This document shows positions 32,999 to 43,736 of a stretch of DNA of 64,000 nt, piece after piece; within the stretch, counting starts at the first letter, position 1, and each line of letters begins with the position of its first letter. Under the pieces are notes generated by a model. It was not told the origin of the DNA. It searched no databases and was given only the letters and a program-made list of their open reading frames with translations. The stretch lies in the NCBI GenBank assembly GCA_026027325.1, contig JAMSLZ010000010.1, positions 1,178,001 to 1,242,000 on the forward strand. The letters run 5' to 3'. Both the position numbers and the translations under genes were made by a program. Origin of the DNA: Actinomucor elegans. Its lineage: Eukaryota; Mucoromycota; Mucoromycetes; Mucorales; Mucoraceae.

Positions 32999-35762
32999 AT
33001 GATAAAGTACCAAGAAATGGATACTTTAAAGAGGAGACACCCTATACCTCAAACGCCTGATTCACCACCGCCTAAATATAGTGACACTTATGAACCTATT
33101 CCATTAAGTGATGCACATTATCAGCCTACTATCTCTGAAAAGCACAGTAAAGTATACAAGACTCAAACAAAATACACCAAGGTTCGTTTGAGGAAAATCA
33201 ATTTAAAATTAGCTACTGAACATTTATATAGGCATTGGCTTTTATAATCCAACATCAACATACCTTTGCGATCACTGCCTTGACTATACTATCGCTTGCA
33301 ACACGATTCTGGCAAATTGGAAAAGCACGAAAAGTAATTTGGGATGAAGTAAGGGCAACTATTATACTGTAATGTCAGATACAAGTTATTAACGGTCTTA
33401 CTCTTCATTATTAGGCACATTTCGGAAAGGTACTAGGAATAGATGTGTTTACACTAGAGCATGTCTTATTAACAATAGTCTTTATATATATATATATATA
33501 TAGTTTGGTTCGTACTATTTGAAGCGCGAATTTTATTTCGATGTGCATCCACCTTTAGGGAAACTGCTTGTGGGTTTATCAGGTATATTAGCCAACTATA
33601 ATGGATCTTTTGCATTCGAATCAGGTAAATTATATCCCGATGATTTGGACATTACAACCATGCGCATGTTCAATGCTGCCTGGGGCGTTGCATTGGTGCC
33701 ACTGGCATACGGTACAGCACGTCATCTGAACCTTTCGATTAAATCGTGTATACTGGCTTCCTCCATGGTATTGATGGATAATGCACTATTGACTATCAGC
33801 CGATTCGTTTTATTGGATTCCATGCTATTGTTCTTTACTGGAGCTACATTTTTCTGTCTGTCAGGTTTTCGTACGCAAAGAAATAAGTAAGGGATTAATT
33901 GAGGCATCTAAGCTTGGGTATGCATATTTATTTACCTTCTTCGTGATAGGCCATTTTCATTGAAATGGTGGAGCTGGTTATTCGTTCTGGGTGTATCATT
34001 GGGTTGTGTTTTAAGGTATAATTCGTCAAATACGTAGATCATATATATACTTATCCCTTTTTTTAAAAAAAATTAGTGTGAAATGGGTTGGCTTATTCGC
34101 AGTGGCATTAGTTGGCACGTATACTATTGAGGAATTATGGGATATGCTAGGCGACCTTCAGATGCCTAAAAAGATATACTTCTCACATTGGCTTGCACGT
34201 GGTGTCTGCCTGATTGCTTTACCTTTGGCTATCTATATGGCAAGCTTTGTTGTTCATTTTCATATATTAACAAATAGTGGACCAGGCGATTCTCATATGA
34301 GCTCTCTTTTTCAAGCTAGATTGAATGGTAGTGTTTTCGAAAACAATCCTTTAGGTATATACAGCTATAGAAAAAAAAATAGTAGGATAATATAAGAAAC
34401 TAATGCTTTTTTTTTCAGAGATTGCATTTGGATCCAACATTACGTTAAAGAATTATGGCTATGGTGGCGGCTTACTTCATTCACATCCTCACCATTACCC
34501 TGAAGGATCCAAACAGCAACAGGTTACCTGCTATATCTTCAAAGATGGCAACAATATGTGGGAGGTAAGCCGACCCCGTAACTTGGGCTATTCTGTTGAA
34601 GAAAACAAAGATGGCATACAATATATCAAGGATGGTGATGTGATTCGACTGCAGCATGTCTCTACAAGACGCAATCTACACAGCCATCCTGTCAATGCGC
34701 CTATCTCTACCAAATATTGGGAAGTCAGTGCCTACGGTGATGATGAGAATGGTGATATACAAGACAACTGGAGAGTGGAAATTGTGAAGGATGTTTTTGA
34801 TAGTAATGCCAAGCATATTAAAGCATTAACAACGCGTTTCCGTCTTCGCCACGTTTATATGGACTGTTTGCTAACTTCCCGTAATGTTATGCTACCTCAA
34901 TGGGGGTTTAAGCAGAATGAAGTGGTTTGTGACAGTAAAAGTAAACCTTCTGATCCACACACTTGGTGGAATATAGAAGAGCACACGAACTCGGCTCGTA
35001 AGTAGACTTTATATCCCTTTCTTTCTTTAAACGTGTGCTGATTGCCTTTGCATTGATCTAGTACCACCTGCGCCAAAAGATGCTTTCAAATCCACCTTTC
35101 TTGAAGACTTTTTGCAATTGAATGTAGTGATGTGGAATACGAACAATGCCTTGCTTCCCGACCCTGATAAAGACGACCTTTTGTCTTCTGCTCCTAGCGA
35201 ATGGCCTATGGTTTCTTCTGGATTACGTATGTGTGGGTGGGATAACGATAGCATCAAGTTTTATCTTTTAGGCAACCCATCAGTCTGGTGGCCGTCTTTT
35301 CTCTCTATTGTTGTCTTTACTGTGAGTGCAGGTGTATATACTATTCGTAAAAGGAGACAGATTGTAGATATGACACCAGGTAACTGATTGTCTTTGAGCA
35401 TCGACCCCTGCTAACTTTCTGTTTTAGTTCGCTGGAACGAATATTTCTCAGTGGGAAAGCTATTCTTTTTAGGATGGTTCTTTCACTATATTCCCTTTTA
35501 CATGATGGGACGAGTAACATATATACATCACTATTTCCCTGCACTTTATTTTAGCATCTTCATGGTACCTTTCTTGATGGAACATTTCTCATCAAATACA
35601 TCGAGAAAAACACGTTCTATTGTTTTTGGTGTTATGTTCACTCTCGTAATGGCTAACTTTATACATTTCTCACCATTTTCGTTCGGTATGGAAGGCGACA
35701 TCAAGCAATACGCTTCTCGAAACTGGTTTAAACAATGGAATATAGTTGAAAATATAAATTAA
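32999..35762 (+). CDS. PMT2: Dolichyl-phosphate-mannose protein mannosyltransferase, PMT2 type
   Basis: Nine exons: 32999-33181, 33232-33348, 33415-33429, 33504-33886, 33950-34015, 34077-34354, 34419-34997, 35062-35379 and 35428-35762 (757 residues). After a Pro/Tyr-rich cytosolic tail and the first membrane span comes the loop [20 protein letters not shown] with the catalytic Asp-Glu pair and FDVHPPLGK. The MIR domain follows (ITLKNYGYGGGLLHSHPHHY, GSKQQQVTCY, VIRLQHVSTRRNLHSH), then a multipass C-terminus with MGRVTYIHHYFPALYF. The GSKQQQVT stretch favours the PMT2/POMT2 branch over PMT1 or PMT4. It transfers mannose from dolichyl-phosphate mannose to Ser/Thr in the ER lumen. Exon 3 is only 15 bp and encodes AHFGK within the catalytic loop, so accurate splicing of it is essential. 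Confidence 0.95.
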
Positions 35763-36134
35763 AAGCGTCATTATAATAAAAAAAATTTTTAGCTGCACTG
35801 TTTTCTTTTACTTTCTTTGTCCTTATTTTACAGCATGATAGTGAAAGGGCTTTGGGGTAACTAGTTTTGTATAGACATACATTATTCAAGAGAATAACTC
35901 AAGATGAACACTTGTTAAGGGACGCAGATTAATCCCCAAGAAAAAAGGCAGATCGAGACCCATGCCTCTTTCAAAATTACCATGGTAATGTAATTCGAAT
36001 GTAGATCTCGGGTTCAATTCTTGTTAACATTCCCGATCCTTTTTTATTTTGATAATACAGGCTTCGATACACAAGTTTAACGGAACAGAGCGTACTTCAG
36101 TCTATATTACTTTTCAAAATTCAACTTTTCTGTT
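35763..36134. other. Intergenic
   Basis: Short AT-rich gap between two plus-strand genes. A GGGTTCAATTC stretch at about 36008 looked like a tRNA B box but no cloverleaf forms. Nothing else seen. Confidence 0.5.
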
Positions 36135-38502
36135 ATGCTCATTGACACCGCAAATAGTAAAACGCATGCTTTTGACAAGAAAGCTTTAAGCTCACTAATA
36201 GCTTGGTATGATAGATTGAACAACAAGTCATTGATCTCACTTGTTTACAAGGTGAATCAATCATTTTAACTTCTGATGGGCCCAAGTACATAACCAAAAC
36301 AATAGTGGAACTTACACCTAGAGCTAATCTAACATTTATAGTGCTATTCATCTACTAGGAAACTATATCACTCAAGAGGGTATTGATGAAGACGCTCTCG
36401 ATAAACAAGAGCAGTTTCTAGAAATAGACGATATGAAAAACAAGTACTTGCACCGGAATAAACTTGGTCCAGACTATGACCAAGATGATCATGAAAATAT
36501 GAGCGAACAAGATGTAGAAACGAACCGATACAAATACGCGCTCAAAAAGAGTCGCGAATATAAATGGCAAAACAGTTTTGTTGGTAGTAGTGCTACAAAT
36601 GGCAATGGAGAACACTCAACAGATGATGGTGCTGTGAGTGATATGTATGAATCTGACAAAGAAGGTCCGATCGATAATGAGAACAATGAAAATCAGAACA
36701 ATAATGACAACGTCAGTGACGGTCTAGTGGAGGACGAAAAAATTGGATCTAAGATAGATAGTGAAGATGAAAGTAGCAGCGAAAATATTGAAGATCTGGT
36801 CCGTAGAGAAAACGAATTATTGCTGATAAATAAGTAAGCAAAATCAAGTGATAAAACAATAGGATTATATTGAACGTATTCCTTTGGTTTCTTTAGTGAC
36901 ACTCAACAATCCAATCCACCCTTGGTCACTAAAAAAAGTTATATCGACTTTGATGAATCTGAAGGGTTTGAGAGTGGAACCGACTCTGTGGTTGATGAAC
37001 TTGAGTTGTCCCATCCCCAACCGACTACAGTTGAAATCAGCCCTCCGTCCAACTTTGATAGTTCCACCAACTCATCCGACTTCGCTTCCAAACAGGACTC
37101 ATCAAATCATTTTGAGCAACAAACTGATCAAAGCAGAATTCAAAAAGTATCCGAAGCTGTAGCTACACCTGCTATAAAACCTACAGTAAAACAACCTACT
37201 AATATCGAGTCAACTGTTACTCAAGAAGTGTCTAAAAATCAACCTGAAATTAACACTGTTCCTACTATAAAACCATCCAGAAAAAACGTTCAGACTGAAA
37301 TCGAATCAGTTCACCAAGACCATCAGAATAATGAACCTAACAAGGAAGCTGATAGCACGTCTCAAATCAATTTGAAAAGCCCTGAATCAGATAGTAGTTC
37401 TCAAGACAGACAGATAAATGCTAAGTCAGATGAAGTCACCAAGCTGCCGGAAGCCTGTCAAGACAATGCGCATCAAAATAAACCTATGGATGAAACCGAT
37501 AGCGTTCCTCAATCAGTCCAAGTACCTGCTATCATTGAGAAGACACCGACTAATGTTAAACAAAAACCCGCAAAAAAGAAGGCTAGCAAGACCAAGCAAC
37601 CAGAAATAAAATCACCTGTTCATGTCAAGAAAAATGCACCTAATCAATCCAAGCAAACGACCAAAGAATGCGTTGGTCAAACAGCGAAGAAGCCCAAGGA
37701 AAACTCTTCCGAAAAATCTCATAAAAAGCACAAGGACTTGTTAATACAAGAACAAAAGCGACTAGCTAAACAGAAAGCCAAGCAAGAAAAAAAGAAAGCA
37801 AAGGTACTCAAGAAAGCATCAGCCCAGGCTAAAAAAAAACAGCAAGCAACACCTGTTCAGACACCCAATAATAATAAGCTCCCTCAAGTGAAGGTAGCTG
37901 CACCTAAAGCGATGCCAACAACACCAACGAAGAAGGATAAAGCGAAATCACAATCCCAGACTGAATCTGTAAAAACCAAAAAGGTCAAAAATTGCGCCGC
38001 AAGTAAAGCCAAATTAGAGAAACCAGTGATTGCAGAAAAGGAACCATCCACCAAAAGAAAACCTGTTTTGACATTAGATCCGAAATCAACAGATTCAATT
38101 CTGAAGAAAGCGAAGACAGAAGAGGGATTATCCATCAAAAAAGAATCTGCTTTAACATTAGATCCGAAATCAACAGATTCTACTCTGAAGAAAGTGAAGA
38201 TAGAAGAGGGATTATCCACCAAAAAAGAATCCACATTGACATTAGATCCGAAATCAACAGATTCTACTCTGAAGAAAGTAAAAACAGAATCAGTACCTAT
38301 TGATTTGCCTTTACAAGAAAGAAGTCCAAGATACCCAAGAAGAGCCATTGGCCCTGAAACATTGGAGAAACTAAGGATGATGGCCAAAGCTGATGCATGC
38401 GCTGCAAAATGCATTTCTCGAGAGCGTGGACGAATTAGAAAGAGAGCTCAGTCTATGCCTCCGGACATTCGCCCTGCAAAGAAACATATGGCCTCTGCTT
38501 AG
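36135..38502 (+). CDS. Uncharacterised Lys/Ser-rich, mostly disordered protein
   Basis: Best model: exons 36135-36205, 36342-36833 and 36897-38502 (722 residues). The second intron (63 bp) is secure. The first exon and its 136-bp intron are tentative, because other in-frame donors exist. Residues about 60-190 are acidic and Asn/Ser-rich. The long last exon is Lys/Pro/Gln/Ser-rich with a coiled, highly charged Lys/Gln-rich helix in its middle (about residues 460-500), three 28-residue repeats (see 38071-38298) and a basic Arg/Lys-rich end (RGRIRKRAQ, then RPAKKH). No known domain is recognised. Composition suggests a nuclear or nucleolar protein, perhaps chromatin-associated, but this is inference. 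PMT2 lies upstream on the same strand, 372 bp away. Confidence 0.68.
38071..38298 (+). repeat. 84-bp coding tandem repeat, about 2.7 copies
   Basis: ACATTAGATCCGAAATCAAC recurs at 38071, 38155 and 38239, an exact 84-bp period. Units encode LTLDPKSTDSTLKKVK followed by EEGLSTKKES. They are nearly identical in DNA, indicating recent expansion or homogenisation. Confidence 0.93.
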
Positions 38503-40366
38503 TGCTCAATATCTTAATCATGTATATTATTGCGAAATAATAAACTTTCTTGACAAAATCCCAAACCAAGTCGTTTGGTCATTAAATGTGCTTGAGAAAG
38601 AAGAGAATTGTGAAACAGAGGGATATCAAACATTGTTTCCATATGGATTTGTTTATCAGTTTGTAAAAAGGATAAAAGTTCTTTCATGTTTATATTGGCA
38701 ACTCTCGTTAAATATCATAAAAAAAGGGGGGTCAATGTCATCTATCGTATTTCTGCGCAATAAAGACTACAAGTTGCAAAGGGTTAAATATTCAATCATA
38801 AACAATTGGGAGTAACCAAGGAATGTATTTTTGTTGATATTCTCAGCCTCTAGTCATTCTAGGAGCAATGATAGATTGTTGGGTTACTGCTGTTATTATT
38901 TCCAAAAGCCTGTTTTTCTCTACAATTCTATGCTGATCATTATTATTTTGTCTATTACACTTCAAATAAGGTTATAAGACCCAAAATCAGGCTAGCAAGC
39001 CATTGCCAACTATAGTCAGTACCATACAATCGAAGAGGGTGAGTAAAAGTGCCACTATGATGACTTGTTAATCACCTAGCAGTAGACCAAGCATCGATAT
39101 TTTAGCACGGATATCCCCTTTGTATCGCTTTTTAGTCATATTAAAACATTTTAAAGGCATGGTTCGTAATCCTGTTATCTTTCTTGCAGCTCAAATTATA
39201 TATTGATGTTCCGTTTGAAGCATAGAACAAATATAGCCCGAGGAACAGATTGAACTAGGAGAACGGGAAATGGGGTTAAGCAAACTACTTCAAATGTCTG
39301 AAGATCTATTCCTTATATATGATAGTCGAAACAGTTATGTACTCCCTGAGCGTTGGAAAAGAATGTTGGTCTTAAAAGAAAACACGCTTTAAAAACGCCT
39401 ATAATACGCTGAAAACCTCATGCAAATGTATCTCACTATGCACTACCATCTCCCACCACGAGCTTTATCTATTTTTCATTGGCTATCGGAGACGTGGCAC
39501 AATTTTGTCATATCTCAAAAATTGTGCCTGAGCTCTGATCTCGTTTTTTATGACACAACATTGTCGACAGATAAAACATATTTAAGCAACATTTATTTTA
39601 ATTGATGGAGGTAGTATTGATAAAAACTTCTTGAAAAAACCCTCCCAAGTATTTCATATATAATAAAGTACTAACATAAACGTATTGGTATACAGCAACA
39701 AATACTGTATTTACATTATTAATAGGTTTTATCTCAAAAATTCAGTCTTTGCTTTCCACAAAAAAAAAAAGGCCTTGTTTTAAACGTTTGGGCTTAGGGG
39801 TATATCCTACGACTGTTTCTGATATTTGACCATTTAATATGGCATCTGATAATTAGAACTATTATTTGTCCAAAGTACAATGATTATATCACATTTTATG
39901 AATACGCTATACATCGCCTTCCATTTAACGTAAAACTGAATACAATAATCGATAGATCTCTCGCACACAATCTTGATTTAAATATCGTATCTAACTATTA
40001 CCACTTGTTCAGAATACACTGCTTTATTTGTTAAAGCCACTGCTTAACCGAGATACAGTGAGTAAGTCGCTTATTAACGATCGGTAATGCATTATTACAT
40101 TACATTTCAAACTAGACGTAGTGATCTATAGATCTTTTCATAGATCTATATGTGATATTTCCTTTTATTTATTATCCAAGCTTAGGATAAAGCTTCTTCA
40201 TCTGTTTTTTTTTATATTATTATTATCAGTATCCATTTAGCTGAAATTTAAAGCAAGTCAGTGCAAAAAAAAGTATGCATTTGTATTGGTATACTTCTAC
40301 TCTTTGGAAACAGATTTATCTTTTTTTTTTTTCCTTAAACAATTTGTTCTATTTAAGCATTTATAA
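38503..40366. other. Intergenic
   Basis: No gene supported. Open frames such as 38393-38815 + and 39420-39605 + are shadows or too short. A minus-strand dispersed-repeat piece lies at about 39821-39862. Confidence 0.5.
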
Positions 40367-40387
40367 CTCGAGTTGTAGAAACTCGAG
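40367..40387. promoter_or_regulatory. Two CTCGAG palindromes upstream of eL37
   Basis: CTCGAG at 40367-40372 and 40382-40387, starts 15 bp apart. The second is part of CTCGAGGG, also found before bL34m (29329-29336). A single CTCGAG lies 55-60 bp before the rhodanese ATG (43792-43797). Possibly a shared upstream element; function is not shown. Confidence 0.4.
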
Positions 40388-40637
40388 GGTTTTTCTCATT
40401 GCCTTTTACCCTGCCCATAGATAACTTGGATTAAAGTGCATTCGATATCATCTGTCTTTTCTTTTTAAAAATACTCGGGGTTCCATTTTCTAATCCTCGA
40501 CAGCCAACCAAAAGAGCATATATCGAATCTGGCAGAAATTATTTGAGCCCCCGCCTGATCGCTCGGTCGCTGGTGTATGTCAATCATGTCCAAGTGCAAC
40601 AAGTTGAATCCTCCTTCTACGTGCTAATCTTTAAAGA

Positions 40638-41312
40638 ATGGTAACGTACAGAGAATCATTCTAGACATCATCAACGTACAATGAATTATACAGAGACCAG
40701 AACGGACTGATGGATGGATGGATGGATGGATCTGACACGACGGATCGAGTTGGATAGAAAAACTACAATTTCGAGAAATTCAATTCGGTATAGCTTAGTC
40801 AATGAAAGGCTTCAATTCAAATATATACAGCATGCAAGCGACGCTATTGCTGACATTCACTAAGAATATTCAGTTAATTTGACTACTGGAACTAAATTTT
40901 ACGTTGATGATGTCGATTGAATGTTTGAATAATAATAAAAAAAAAAACACATTATACTCATTCCGTTTTCTTATAGTCCAAGGGTACCAGTTCGTTCGGT
41001 AAGCGTCACACCAAGACCCACACTTTGTGTCGTCGTTGTGGCAACCGCTCTTTCCACAAGCAAAAGAAGACCTGTGCTCAATGTGGTTATCCCGCTGCCA
41101 AGATCAGATCTTGTATGTTATGATTGCAATTGTATAGGATTTTGGAACTCATTTGTTTGTTTTATCTAGTCAACTGGTCTGAAAAGGGTCAACGCAGAAA
41201 GACCACCGGTACTGGCCGCATGGCTCACTTGAAGGATGTCCAACGTCGTTTCAAGAACGGTTTCCGTGAGGGTACTCAAGCCAAGAAGCAAGTTGCTGCT
41301 GCCTCTGCTTAA
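40638..41312 (+). CDS. RPL37: 60S ribosomal protein eL37
   Basis: Exons 40638-40640, 40977-41112 and 41170-41312 (93 residues). The first exon is the ATG alone. A 336-bp intron (GTAACG...TTATAG) follows, the longest placed in the window, and resumes at [20 protein letters not shown]. The zinc ribbon is intact: [20 protein letters not shown] gives the C-x2-C and C-x2-C ligands. The C-terminus KKQVAAASA and total length fit eL37. A 5'-proximal long intron is common in fungal ribosomal protein genes and is often regulatory. It contains a (GGAT)5 run at about 40710-40731. The ATG choice is forced, because the conserved second residue is encoded after the intron. Confidence 0.95.
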
Positions 41313-41518
41313 ATAAACTGATTCACGATGTTTTTATCAATAAGATCTTTTTTTTATTATGATTGTTTTACACGCGCAAACTGACAAAAACATTAAGGAG
41401 CTGAACAATAGGCTGTGTAAAGGAGTTTAATGATAGGAGTCTGGCACGAAAACGGGTGATTTTTACGTGTCATGATATACTAAGTGAGTGTATTATATAT
41501 ATATATATATAAATAAGA

Positions 41519-42828
41519 TTATAGGATGCCGGAATCTTTTAGATGGTTTTGAATAATGGTATCTTTTATCGCGTTAAATACATGTGCAATCTATAGATGT
41601 CATTGGGTTAGTGTTGGTTCTGGTATGTAAAGTTGCAATGGCTTACATTGGAAGTATCTGTAGCTTGTGTTAAACTAGACATTGATGAGTATTGTAAACC
41701 AAATTTGAGTCATTGATATGTACTTACTGTGGGTAAATGCTTAGTTTGGCTCGATTAGTTTGATTGAAACGCCATAAAATGTATTTTGCTGCTTTATTGA
41801 CGTCTGTTCCTCCTCCGTAGTCTGGAAAATATCTCTCCAATGGTATTTTTTTTATCTTTTGTCGAAACACGTCGATTTTGTTTAGAAATAGTATAATGGT
41901 TGTTCTTAGAAACCAACGGCTATTCACCACTGATTCAAATAAGACTAGACTTTCCATCATTCGATTTTGCCGAGACTCTTCAAGTAGCACTTGATCGTAT
42001 TCTGATAGTGAAACGCAGAATATGATTGATTTAACTGCCTCAAAGCAATGAATCCACTTTTTTCTTTCTGAACGCTGACCTCCAACATCAAACATGCTAG
42101 GAGATAGTTTAGTAAGCATACTAGGCGGATAAACAAAGTACACTCACTGGATACTAGTTTCTTTAATCATAAATCGCGTCTCTACTATGCCTGTGGTTTT
42201 TGATCTTGCCCGTAGTACATCTTGTGCTGTAGGTATATAGTTGTGTTGGCCTATTCTTTTAATATCATCAAAGAAACTATAGAATGATGAATACCACTAT
42301 GTATATAGATGTATCTATCTTACTATGACGCGGAATCCATTAGATAAAACTCTGTGGATTTGTTATCTAATAGTTCAGTTACTATGGGATCGTTCCAAAC
42401 TGCAATCACTGCATCAATGAACAAAGGGTCTATGTTTTCTTCCAGACGATATTCAATAATACGTTGTGCTTCACATTCTACTTTTTCAGACTGAAGTCGA
42501 TATTCAAACTGATTTAAGGCGTTTACTATTGCTTGTGCTGATTGTATCAGGTTTCTATATACTGTCACTCGCCAATTGAGAAGCTCTTCTTTTGTATATC
42601 CGTTCTGATGAATGATTTTCATTTGTTTAAATATGGTTGATTTGCCTGATTCACCACTTCCTACCCTACTATAAGTGACAAGTTTCATATCATTATTACA
42701 TGAAGCTAACCTAGTAACAGAATCTTGAACTCTCTTTCCATTTTTCGATGATCTTCTTCAATAGTACGATCGATACTAAAGCTATGTATCTTTTCAGCTC
42801 GTTCTTCGTTTGATATACACACACCCAT
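41519..42828 (-). CDS. Heterotrimeric G-protein alpha subunit
   Basis: Exons from the start: 42711-42828, 42324-42660, 42148-42276, 41728-42096, 41647-41674 and 41519-41590 (350 residues). G boxes are complete: P-loop [12 protein letters not shown], switch [15 protein letters not shown] with the catalytic Arg, switch [16 protein letters not shown] with the catalytic Gln, NKID, and TQATDT (usually TCATDT) near the end, finishing KDSGIL. The start MGVCIS has Gly2 for myristoylation and Cys4 for palmitoylation, so plasma-membrane anchoring is expected. The C-terminus lacks the Cys at -4 that pertussis toxin modifies. In fungi such subunits link seven-helix receptors to cAMP or MAPK signalling. 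Which Gpa class is not resolved. Confidence 0.95.
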
Positions 42829-42846
42829 ATTGATATTATGAAAGTT

Positions 42847-42892
42847 AAAAAAAAAGAAAAAAAAAAAAAAAAAAAAAAAAAGAAAAAAAAAA
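42847..42892 (-). promoter_or_regulatory. Long poly-pyrimidine tract before the G-alpha start
   Basis: On the coding (minus) strand this is a T tract of about 46 with two or three C interruptions, ending about 19 bases before the ATG. A comparable T28 precedes the Nudix gene (59659-59686). It could be a nucleosome-excluding promoter element or a polypyrimidine leader. Confidence 0.5.
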
Positions 42893-43029
42893 GGATTGTT
42901 TTTATACAAGCCAAAGTATTTATATGTTTATAGTAAATAGGAGTTTTTTACATAATAACTGGACTTGCACGCGTGTCTATCATCATACTTTAAGCAGGAA
43001 AAGGGGCATATTTATATTATAATAAGGAG

Positions 43030-43736
43030 CTACTCTCCTTCCTTCTTTTGTTGTTCGACATAATCTGCCCAACTGCCAATGTAATTTTCAAGGCTATATA
43101 AAAGACGCGTCTTAGTCATTATGCGTTTGGCTTTTTACGTGTTTCTTACTTGTCATAACCCAAACTATTCAAGTATTCAGCTGCTTTTGTACTGCGAACA
43201 CCGCCCAAACAATAAAGAATCACTCTGGATTCCTTGGCGGGTTTATCGAAACCAAACTGCGCTTGGAAATCATTATCGGATAAGTTCCATGCATTAGCAA
43301 ATTGACTCTACTATTGAATTAGAACCTATACTTCTTTATCGGTGGGCTCTATAATTACCAAAGGCACGTTCTTGGCAGTAGGAATAGCGCCTTGCACCAC
43401 TTCCTTTTCTTCTCGTACATCAATCAAATGATATCCCTACGCGTTCTTATAGATTAGAAATGTCTCAAGTAACATATATATCACCCTTACCTTTCCTTCA
43501 TTCTTAATAATAGATTGGATATCATTATAATCAACTACTTTGAAGATACTGGACTCTTGAGCATGCGAGTTCAAGTGACGCTTAAACAAAACATGATTAA
43601 AAGCACTAGGTGTAGCGAACACTGCCTTATTCAATAAAATGCTAGGACGAACAACGGAAGCAGTAGTCAATTGTCTTTGCGCAGTGAAGCGCATAGACTT
43701 GACAAGTACATTTTGAACAATTCTACGAGATGACAT
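43030..43736 (-). CDS. Mitochondrial rhodanese-domain protein
   Basis: Exons from the start: 43491-43736, 43359-43436, 43150-43307 and 43030-43093 (181 residues). The N-terminal 60 residues are basic and acid-poor (MSSRRIVQNVLVKSMRF), like a mitochondrial presequence. A single rhodanese domain follows: GYHLIDVREEKEV, QGAIPTAKNVPL, active-site loop ILYCLGGVRSTKAA (C-x-x-G-x-R with the sulfur-carrying Cys) and NYIGSWADYV. It resembles the yeast RDL2/AIM42-type single-domain thiosulfate sulfurtransferases and would move sulfane sulfur, for example from thiosulfate to glutathione or cyanide. The G-alpha gene lies 201 bp downstream on the same strand. Confidence 0.92.

Noticed and set aside
35995..36060. 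Possible tRNA with a GGGTTCAATTC B box followed by a T6 run
   Set aside because: No matching T-stem, acceptor stem or A box can be formed around it.
40641..40976. C/D box snoRNA in the first intron of eL37 (TGATGA near 40907, several CTGA motifs)
   Set aside because: The C and D motifs are in the wrong order and spacing, and no terminal stem is visible.
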